This document shows positions 1-4,858 of a DNA stretch of 6,505 nt, piece after piece. The DNA is from Chloroflexota bacterium. GTDB lineage: Bacteria; Chloroflexota; Dehalococcoidia; SHYM01. Location of the stretch: the NCBI GenBank assembly GCA_016199375.1, contig JACQGV010000207.1:1-6505 (forward strand), given 5' to 3'. Position numbers and translations under genes: made by a program. The notes under the pieces were generated by a model that saw only the letters and a program-made list of their open reading frames with translations, did no database searches and was not told the DNA's origin. The stretch's first letter is position 1; each line of letters opens with the position of its first letter.

Positions 1-24
1 GCTATACTCGGTCGCTACTGCCTG

Positions 25-33
25 TGTTATCAT
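25..33 (+). promoter_or_regulatory. Extended -10 promoter candidate for the mrp gene
   Basis: The bases TG at 25-26, one spacer base, then TATCAT at 28-33 fit an extended -10 element (TGn followed by a five-of-six match to TATAAT). No recognisable -35 lies upstream, which extended -10 promoters can tolerate. Transcription would start near position 40 and leave a leader of about 90 nt before the Mrp start. Assigning it to this gene rests on position only. Confidence 0.35.
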
Positions 34-44
34 ATCCAGATATG
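31..44. promoter_or_regulatory. 14-bp inverted repeat, possible operator
   Basis: CATATC at 31-36 and GATATG at 39-44 are perfect reverse complements separated by CA. The repeat overlaps the end of the putative -10 and the predicted transcription start, where a repressor dimer would block initiation. It is AT-rich in an otherwise GC-rich region, which makes a chance match less likely. No regulator gene is visible in the window, so the ligand and protein are unknown. Confidence 0.3.
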
Positions 45-114
45 CCCGTGGCTTTGGCGCTGCTGAGGGCTTCGCCGAACCGGGTTTTTGCCATGTCTGG
101 ATGGCAGTGTCCTT

Positions 115-120
115 GAGGAG
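115..120 (+). promoter_or_regulatory. Ribosome binding site of the mrp gene
   Basis: GAGGAG lies 9 nt before the ATG at 130 and only 3 nt before the in-frame ATG at 124. It lies downstream of the in-frame ATG at 88-96-type upstream starts (longest reading frame begins at 88), so it cannot serve that one. The spacing favours 130 as the start. Confidence 0.6.
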
Positions 121-129
121 CAGATGGTG

Positions 130-1194
130 ATGGCGACCGAACAAGATGTCTTGCGGGCGCTAGCTCGCATCCAGGACCCCGACCTGCACCGGGACATAGT
201 TTCCCTGGGTTTCATCAAGGAATTGAAGGTGCAGGACGGCGAGGTGCACTTCGATATCGTGCTTACCACGCCGGCTTGCCCGGTGCGTGACCAGATGAAA
301 AGCCAGGCGGAGCAGCTAGTGCTTGGCCTGCCGGGCGTGAAGTCCGTGCAGGTCACCATGAAGGCCGAGGTGCGCTCCGGCCGGCGCCTGGGCAATGAGA
401 AGCTGGCGCCCAGCGTCAAGAACATCATTGCGGTGGCCAGCGGCAAGGGCGGAGTGGGCAAGACCACGGTGGCGGTGAACCTGGCGGTAGCCCTGGCCCG
501 GCTCGGGGCCAAGACTGGCCTCCTGGACGCTGACGTCACCGGCCCCAACGTGCCCCTGATGATGGGCCTCCGGGACCCCCAGCTTGGCCAGGTTGAGCAG
601 AAGATCGTCCCGCCGGAGAACCATGGTGTGAAGGTGATATCCATCGCTTTCTTCGTCAAGCAAGACGAACCGGTGATCTGGCGTGGGCCCATGGTCCACA
701 GTGCCATCGTGCAGTTCTTCAGCGACATCGCGTGGGGCGATCTGGACTACCTGGTCATAGACCTGCCGCCGGGGACCGGCGACGCCTCGCTGACCCTGGC
801 CCAGTCGGTCCCCATCACAGGTGTGGTGATGGTCACCGCTCCCCAGAACGCCGCGGCCCTGGACGTGAGCAAGGCCATCAAGATGTTCGAGAAGCTCAAC
901 GCACCTATCCTCGGCGTTGTGGAGAACATGAGCAGCTTCGTCTGTCCCCACTGTAGCCGGGAAACCGACATCTTTGGCGGTGCCGGCGGCGATGAGCTGG
1001 CGGCCAAGTTCAACGTGCCGCTGCTGGGCCGGATCCCCCTGCACGCCGCCATCGGCGCCGGCGGCAACATTGGCTACCCCATCGTGGCCTCCGACCCCGG
1101 CTCGCCCCAGGGCCTGGCCTTCGCCAAACTGGCCGAGGCGGTGGCCGCGCGGGTAAGCGTGGCCAGCACCAGGCTGCTCCCGGTGATTACCTAA
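130..1194 (+). CDS. mrp: Mrp/NBP35 family iron-sulfur carrier ATPase
   Basis: This is a cytoplasmic P-loop ATPase of the Mrp/ApbC/NBP35 family, whose members bind and pass on Fe-S clusters to apoproteins. From the chosen start it is 354 residues, normal for the family. Residues about 3-80 form the DUF59/MIP18-type domain, with Cys50 in the TTPACP motif. The deviant Walker A motif SGKGGVGKTT is at 104-113, a LLDADVTGPN switch-like segment at 131-140, and DLPPGTGD (Walker B/switch II) at 211-218. CPHC at 272-275 carries the two cysteines that bind a bridging cluster at the dimer interface in this family. The ATG at 130 is preferred over those at 124 and 88 because of Shine-Dalgarno spacing and because MATEQDVLRAL is a typical family start. 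No SUF or ISC genes are adjacent, so its client proteins are unknown. Family assignment is very secure; the physiological role is known from relatives only. Confidence 0.96.
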   Translation: MATEQDVLRALARIQDPDLHRDIVSLGFIKELKVQDGEVHFDIVLTTPACPVRDQMKSQAEQLVLGLPGVKSVQVTMKAEVRSGRRLGNEKLAPSVKNIIAVASGKGGVGKTTVAVNLAVALARLGAKTGLLDADVTGPNVPLMMGLRDPQLGQVEQKIVPPENHGVKVISIAFFVKQDEPVIWRGPMVHSAIVQFFSDIAWGDLDYLVIDLPPGTGDASLTLAQSVPITGVVMVTAPQNAAALDVSKAIKMFEKLNAPILGVVENMSSFVCPHCSRETDIFGGAGGDELAAKFNVPLLGRIPLHAAIGAGGNIGYPIVASDPGSPQGLAFAKLAEAVAARVSVASTRLLPVIT

Positions 1195-1225
1195 CGCACT
1201 CCTTCGTCTGATGCCGGGGCGAATA

Positions 1226-1248
1226 GCCTGGCTCCGTCCCGCCAGGGC
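1226..1248 (+). terminator. Weak hairpin after the mrp gene
   Basis: CCTGGC at 1227-1232 pairs with GCCAGG at 1241-1246 around an 8-nt loop. One more G-C pair is possible at 1226/1248 if one G is bulged. It sits about 30 nt after the stop codon. There is no U-tract, so intrinsic termination is doubtful; it may simply stabilise the 3' end. Confidence 0.22.
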
Positions 1249-1365
1249 CCAGCTAGCCCTTCTCAAATGCTTTCAGTCGTCCTCGTTCAGAAGATTGCCT
1301 TGCGCCCGTCCGGTGTCCTGACGGTCGGCAACTGAGTAGAGCCCCGTGGCCACAATACTATCCTT

Positions 1366-1394
1366 TTGACAGCAAGGTGACAGGGCCGTACCAT
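1366..1394 (+). promoter_or_regulatory. Sigma-70-like promoter for the first MFS gene
   Basis: A perfect TTGACA at 1366-1371 is followed after exactly 17 nt by TACCAT at 1389-1394, which keeps the three most conserved -10 bases (T1, A2, T6). Transcription would begin near 1401, giving a leader of about 64 nt to the TTG start at 1465. This is the best promoter match I found in the window, and it means the transporter is probably transcribed independently of mrp. Confidence 0.5.
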
Positions 1395-1450
1395 GGCCCA
1401 GGCTGAGTTGCCACCTGCTGCGGATTCGGCCCCCTAGTACCTGGTAGAGT

Positions 1451-1456
1451 CAGGAG
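1451..1456 (+). promoter_or_regulatory. Ribosome binding site fixing a TTG start
   Basis: CAGGAG ends 8 nt before the TTG at 1465, ideal spacing. No ATG or GTG lies between this site and the first transmembrane segment in the right frame, and an in-frame amber codon at 1435-1437 excludes upstream starts. The Shine-Dalgarno site therefore supports TTG. Confidence 0.6.
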
Positions 1457-1464
1457 CCGTTGCC

Positions 1465-2844
1465 TTGCCCGCAGGGCCCGGGGCCCCAAGGCGCACAGGG
1501 ATCTTCCACGGCTGGTGGATCGTCCTTGGTGCCTGGTTCGGCGATTTCCTGACCACCGGCATCGGTATCTATAGCTTCGGTTTGTTTTTGGTGCCGATGA
1601 GCCAGGAGCTGGGCTGGAGCCGTGGGGCCATCTCCTTCTCCTACAGCATCCGCTCCTTGATCAACATGGCCATGGGGCCATTGGTGGGGCGCATCGTAGA
1701 TCGGTCGGGCCCGCGGCTGCTCATGGCCGGGGGCGCGCTCATCGCGGGCGGATCGCTCCTTGCTCTAAGCCAGGTCCATAGCCTCCCCCAGTTCTATCTG
1801 GTCTTCGGTGGCCTCTGGGCGATCGGCTTTGGCACGATCAGCGGCCTTGTGACCACCACCACGGTAGCCAAGTGGTTCGTGCGCAAGCGCGGCCTGGCCA
1901 TCGCCATCGCCGTCACGGGCATCTCTGTTGGCGGCGCTACACTCACCCCTATCACCGCCTTCCTCATAGACGGCTACGGCTGGCGGGCCGCGTGGGTCGT
2001 TCTGGGGCTGCTGGTGTGGGCCATCATCATCCCCCTGGCGCTGCTGGTGATGCGCCGCCAGCCGGAGGATATGGGGCTGCGACCCGATGGCGATGTGGAG
2101 CCGCCGAAACCACCTGGCCGTTTCGGGACCGGGCAGGCTCTCCCGGCAGCCTGGGAGGGCCCTAGGCCTGGTCACGATGGCTGGCGGGTGCCCCGCCGAA
2201 GGAAGCTCGCAGAGCGGGACTGGACCCTGCGCGAGGCCGCACGGACTCCGGCCCTCTGGCTCATGGTCGCGGCCATGAACCTCTACGGCCTTGCTGCGAG
2301 CACCGTCGTGCTCCACACCGTGCCGTTGCTCCAGGACCGCGGCATGTCCGCGCACACGGGAGCGGCGACGCTGACGTTCTTTGCCCTAGCGTCCCTAGTG
2401 GGCAAGGTAGGATGGGGCGTGGCGGCTGAGTTCGTGTCCATACGCTACCTTGCCGCTCTGACGTTCCTGGGGGGTGGGGCCGCGATGGGGATACTTTTTG
2501 GCGCCCATACTCCTGGCGGGGCCTTCGTCTACGGTGCCGTGGCGGGGGTGACCATGGGCACGTTTTCGCTGGTTCAAGGCCTGCTATGGCCCGAGTACTT
2601 CGGACGGGCATACTTGGGGACTATCCGCGGCTCCCTGGCTCCTATTGGCGCCCTCTCGTCCGGTTTCGGTCCCTACCTGGGCGGTGTCCTCTACGACGCC
2701 ACCCTGAGCTACACGCTTATGCTCGTTATTCTGATTGTCGCCGCCGTCGCCGCGGGAGGGCTGATACTCCTGGCCTCTCCGCCACGGGCGCCCCACGGTG
2801 TCGCCTTGGGGAATACTCCGACCACCCCGGCAGCTCATCCCTGA
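1465..2844 (+). CDS. MFS transporter, oxalate/formate antiporter-like
   Basis: This is a 459-residue inner-membrane carrier of the major facilitator superfamily, close to the oxalate/formate antiporter and monocarboxylate-porter branch. After a Pro/Ala-rich tail comes FHGWWIVL (14-21), the usual opening of this branch. The loop 2-3 signature GRIVDRSGPR is at 75-84. Six hydrophobic spans end near 195, a basic and proline-rich central loop follows (about 197-255), then ERDWTLREAARTPALW at 250-265 and six more spans to about 437. YFGRAYLGTIRG at 378-389 is typical of this branch. Relatives export or exchange small carboxylates, but the substrate here cannot be read from sequence. It starts with TTG. 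Over the N-terminal half I count about 130 identities in 196 ungapped positions with the transporter at 4859-6211, so the two are paralogues. It has its own promoter candidate and lies 257 bp upstream of the thiolase-like gene on the same strand, so co-transcription is possible but unproven. Confidence 0.93.
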   Translation: MPAGPGAPRRTGIFHGWWIVLGAWFGDFLTTGIGIYSFGLFLVPMSQELGWSRGAISFSYSIRSLINMAMGPLVGRIVDRSGPRLLMAGGALIAGGSLLALSQVHSLPQFYLVFGGLWAIGFGTISGLVTTTTVAKWFVRKRGLAIAIAVTGISVGGATLTPITAFLIDGYGWRAAWVVLGLLVWAIIIPLALLVMRRQPEDMGLRPDGDVEPPKPPGRFGTGQALPAAWEGPRPGHDGWRVPRRRKLAERDWTLREAARTPALWLMVAAMNLYGLAASTVVLHTVPLLQDRGMSAHTGAATLTFFALASLVGKVGWGVAAEFVSIRYLAALTFLGGGAAMGILFGAHTPGGAFVYGAVAGVTMGTFSLVQGLLWPEYFGRAYLGTIRGSLAPIGALSSGFGPYLGGVLYDATLSYTLMLVILIVAAVAAGGLILLASPPRAPHGVALGNTPTTPAAHP

Positions 2845-2927
2845 TGGCGGCCTATAGCCCAACTGGCCCTGTTGAATCGATGAGGCTGCTGCGGGGACGT
2901 TCCAAGCACGGGTGGGGAACCCTAGTC

Positions 2928-2955
2928 GCCCGCTTCGCTACGGGCCGTCTTTCTC
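2928..2955 (+). terminator. Possible terminator after the first MFS gene
   Basis: GCCCG at 2928-2932 pairs with CGGGC at 2941-2945 around an 8-nt loop and is followed by the pyrimidine-rich, T-containing run CGTCTTTCTC. The stem is only 5 bp but all G-C. It is about 85 nt past the transporter stop. It looks like a modest intrinsic terminator that would partly separate the transporter from the thiolase operon. Confidence 0.35.
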
Positions 2956-3086
2956 ACCTACCAGCGCCATGAATCGTCAGAGAGTGAGCGCGTACAGCTT
3001 GAAGCCTTGCGGAAGGAAGGAGTAATCTAGGTACGCGACAGTGGGCCCGTGGGCTCGCCGCAGTCGCTCGGGGCACGTTAGGTTGC
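2956..3086 (+). other. Leader region of the thiolase-like operon
   Basis: This is non-coding as far as I can tell. A poor promoter match is present: TTGAAG at 2999-3004, an 18-nt gap, then TAATCT at 3023-3028. A purine-rich AAGGAAGGAG at 3013-3022 resembles a Shine-Dalgarno sequence, but no plausible gene starts after it. If the operon is not read through from the transporter, its promoter should lie here. Confidence 0.2.
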
Positions 3087-3092
3087 GGGAGG
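3087..3092 (+). promoter_or_regulatory. Ribosome binding site fixing a GTG start
   Basis: GGGAGG ends directly against the in-frame TTG at 3093, leaving no spacer, but lies 9 nt before the in-frame GTG at 3102. The GTG is therefore the better start, giving MESVKDKCAVVGIG at the N-terminus. Confidence 0.6.
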
Positions 3093-3101
3093 TTGGTCGG
3101 C

Positions 3102-4217
3102 GTGGAGAGCGTCAAGGACAAGTGCGCGGTCGTGGGGATAGGTGAGACGGAGTATTCGAGAGATTCGGGGCGGACCGAGCGCAGCCTCGCCCTGGAGGCC
3201 ATCAAGAAGGCCATCGAGGACGCCGGGCTCCGGCCTGGCGACATAGATGGGATCGTCAAGTATGCCGTGCAACCCGAAACCGAGACCGATCTGGCGGCCT
3301 GCCTGGGGATAAGGCACCTCAGCTACTTTGGCGAAGCGGGCTTTGCGGGCGGCGCCGGCGCTGCCCTGGTGCGGCAGGCGGTTCAGGCCATCGTGACCGG
3401 TGCGGCCACCAACGTGGTGGTCTTCCGCGCGGTCAACGGGCGTTCGGGCAAGCGCTACGGGAGGGGCGAGGTAACGGGCCGCGGAGGACGCGGCGATGCG
3501 GCATTCTCGGAGCCTTTCGGCCTCATAGCCCCTGGGCAAGGCGCGGCGATGTCGGCCCGCAGGCATATGCATGACTACGGGACCACCAGCCGGCAACTGG
3601 GGGCGATCGCCGTAGCCTGCCGCAAACATGCCGCCAGAAACCCCAGGGCGCTGCTGCGCGACCCGATAACCCTAGAAGACCATCAGAACAGCCGCATTAT
3701 CTACGACCCTCTACATATGCTCGACTGCTGCTATGAGGCCGATGGGGCGGGCGCCCTGGTGATAACGTCGGCAGACCGCGCGCGCGCGCTCAAGCAGAGG
3801 CCGGCCTATATCATGGCCACTGTCCAGGCCGCGCCCGGTGGCGGAGATGGCGCGCACGATCGAACGGAGACGTCAGCCAAGCATAAGGTGTTCGCCGCCG
3901 CTGGCGTATCACCTGGCGATATGGACGTGGTGCAGATCTACGATCACTTCACCCCCTGGGTGCTCATGGCCATCGAGGATTACGGGTTCTGCAAAAGGGG
4001 CGAGGGTGGCCCCTTTGTGGAGGGCGGCAGGATCGAATTGGGTGGGGGACTCCCGCTCAACACCTCCGGCGGGCACCTCTCCGAAGCCTACCTTCAGGGT
4101 ATGAACCACATGATCGAGGCGGTCAGGCAGCTCCGCGGCACCTCGACAGCCCAAGTAGAGGGCGCCGAGCTGGTGCTCGTTGATACGGCCGCCGGCGCTT
4201 TGATCCTACGGAGGTAG
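3102..4217 (+). CDS. Thiolase-like acyl-CoA protein (SCP2/lipid-transfer type)
   Basis: This is a cytoplasmic thiolase-fold protein of 371 residues, of the SCP2-thiolase or 'lipid-transfer protein' group. The N-terminal strand CAVVGIGETEYSR is at 8-20. ARRHMHDYGTTSRQLG (152-167), DPITLEDHQNSR (187-198), LDCCYEADGAGALV (207-220), IYDHFTPW (279-286) and GFCKRGEGGPFVEGG (295-309) are hallmarks of this group. NTSGGHLSEAYLQGMN (320-335) and QLRG (343-346) follow. The position of the N-terminal nucleophilic cysteine of true thiolases is occupied by a Gly/Ala run (79-88), and the GHP histidine motif reads EAY (328-330). A standard Claisen thiolase mechanism is therefore unlikely. Characterised relatives paired with DUF35 proteins cleave or form C-C bonds in CoA thioesters, for example the Ltp2 retro-aldolase and BbsB. 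The DUF35 gene follows after 8 nt, so the two are almost certainly partners. The segment at about 241-262 looks shorter than in relatives I know. Substrate unknown. Confidence 0.92.
   Translation: MESVKDKCAVVGIGETEYSRDSGRTERSLALEAIKKAIEDAGLRPGDIDGIVKYAVQPETETDLAACLGIRHLSYFGEAGFAGGAGAALVRQAVQAIVTGAATNVVVFRAVNGRSGKRYGRGEVTGRGGRGDAAFSEPFGLIAPGQGAAMSARRHMHDYGTTSRQLGAIAVACRKHAARNPRALLRDPITLEDHQNSRIIYDPLHMLDCCYEADGAGALVITSADRARALKQRPAYIMATVQAAPGGGDGAHDRTETSAKHKVFAAAGVSPGDMDVVQIYDHFTPWVLMAIEDYGFCKRGEGGPFVEGGRIELGGGLPLNTSGGHLSEAYLQGMNHMIEAVRQLRGTSTAQVEGAELVLVDTAAGALILRR
4210..4214 (+). promoter_or_regulatory. Ribosome binding site embedded in the thiolase 3' end
   Basis: GGAGG lies within the last two sense codons of the thiolase-like gene, 11 nt before the ATG at 4226. 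Ribosomes finishing the upstream gene would stop at TAG 4215-4217, next to this site. That suggests translational coupling and balanced production of the two subunits. Confidence 0.55.
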
Positions 4218-4225
4218 TCAGACCG

Positions 4226-4642
4226 ATGAGCGGCTTGCCTTTACCCGTCATTGACTCTGACAACGCCGAGTTTTGGGCGGCGTGCAAGAGACACGAGCTT
4301 GTGCTCCAGAGGTGCGGACAGTGCAAGACGTTGAGGCACCCTCCGCGGCCCATGTGCCACGTCTGTAACTCGATGACATCCGAGTGGGTGAAATCCAACG
4401 GCAGGGGACGAATCTACAGCTACGTGATAACTGTCCAGCCGATCCACCCCGGGCTGGTAGGCAAAGTGCCGTTAGCTACGGTGAGGGTGCAGCTTGAAGA
4501 AGGCGTGCTGTTTACCAGCAATGTGGTGGGCTGCGCGCCCGACGAAATCAGAATTGACATGCCGGTTGAGGTGGTCTTCGAGGATGTGACCCAGGAAATC
4601 ACGCTACCGAAATTCAGGCCGTCTCGCCAAGTCGAGGGTTGA
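4226..4642 (+). CDS. DUF35 zinc-ribbon/OB-fold acyl-CoA-associated protein
   Basis: This is a small cytoplasmic protein of 138 residues with the complete DUF35 architecture. An N-terminal helix (about 12-27) is followed by a rubredoxin-like zinc ribbon with Cys30, Cys33, Cys44 and Cys47 (CGQC and CHVC). An OB-fold runs from about 59 to 130, starting at GRIYSYVITVQ and including VPLATVRVQLEEGV. Characterised DUF35 proteins bind thiolase-fold partners and help hold or channel the CoA substrate, as in ChsH2/Ltp2, BbsA/BbsB and the archaeal thiolase/HMG-CoA synthase complex. Here it directly follows the thiolase-like gene with an 8-nt gap, so it is the expected partner subunit. All four zinc ligands are present and the length is normal for a stand-alone DUF35 protein. 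No enoyl-hydratase (MaoC) domain is fused, unlike some steroid-pathway versions. The family is secure; the reaction is inferred from the pair. Confidence 0.94.
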   Translation: MSGLPLPVIDSDNAEFWAACKRHELVLQRCGQCKTLRHPPRPMCHVCNSMTSEWVKSNGRGRIYSYVITVQPIHPGLVGKVPLATVRVQLEEGVLFTSNVVGCAPDEIRIDMPVEVVFEDVTQEITLPKFRPSRQVEG

Positions 4643-4657
4643 GAGCTAACCCTCGGC
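4631..4657. terminator. Strong stem-loop over the DUF35 stop codon
   Basis: GTCGAGGGTT at 4631-4640 pairs with AACCCTCGGC at 4648-4657: ten pairs with one U-G wobble, around a 7-nt loop. The first base of the TGA stop (4640) closes the stem and the rest of the stop is in the loop. There is no U-tract on either strand, so it is not a textbook intrinsic terminator. It could act as a 3'-end stabiliser or a bidirectional pause between the convergent genes. It is the strongest hairpin I found in the window. Confidence 0.45.
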
Positions 4658-4858
4658 ATGATCGGCCAAAACAAGGATCCTGACCATAGAGGGCACCACC
4701 CTGGCCCCCCTGAGGGTCTCCAGCTTGCCTGGCTCTGTCGAAATCCTAAAAGGCAATCCCTCTGGAGCCCATGTCCGAGGCTATTCGCCAACCTAGACCG
4801 TCGGTCCCCCTCTTGGTGCTAGCGGCTCCAAGCTGCTCCGCGTCTACGTCGTGGCTGA
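4658..4858. other. Convergent intergenic gap, no convincing gene
   Basis: This gap lies between the 3' ends of the DUF35 gene and the reverse-strand transporter. It holds only small imperfect hairpins, such as ACCCT at 4698-4702 with AGGGT at 4713-4717 and GACC/GGTC near 4796-4806. A protein-like open frame without a start codon runs from 4662 to 4796 and is discussed as a possible remnant. I see no good terminator for the reverse-strand transporter. Confidence 0.4.

Noticed and set aside
68..89. Small bulged hairpin followed by GGGTTTTT in the mrp leader
   Set aside because: The stem has only five pairs with a bulge, too weak to call an attenuator or terminator.
316..1266. Long reverse-strand open frame across the mrp gene
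   Set aside because: It is antisense to a gene with clear Walker and CPHC motifs, shows no domain or hydrophobic pattern of its own, and is rich in His/Arg/Gly as expected from antisense GC-rich DNA.
1267..1335. 22-codon ATG frame between mrp and the first carrier
   Set aside because: There is no Shine-Dalgarno sequence, and it is too short to distinguish from chance.
2586..2972. 128-codon forward frame across the first MFS 3' end
   Set aside because: It is mostly a frame-shifted shadow of the carrier, Arg-rich, and has no family resemblance.
2926..3030. 34-codon frame reading LEALRKEGVI before its stop, upstream of the thiolase-like gene
   Set aside because: It looks faintly protein-like but has no start codon and is too short to call a remnant.
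3777..3787. Alternating CG run of 11 bases
   Set aside because: It encodes Arg-Ala-Arg in the thiolase-like protein and is expected from codon use in GC-rich DNA.
4658..4822. 54-codon ATG frame directly after the stem-loop
   Set aside because: There is no ribosome binding site, the composition is rich in Pro, His, Trp and Cys, and no domain is recognisable.
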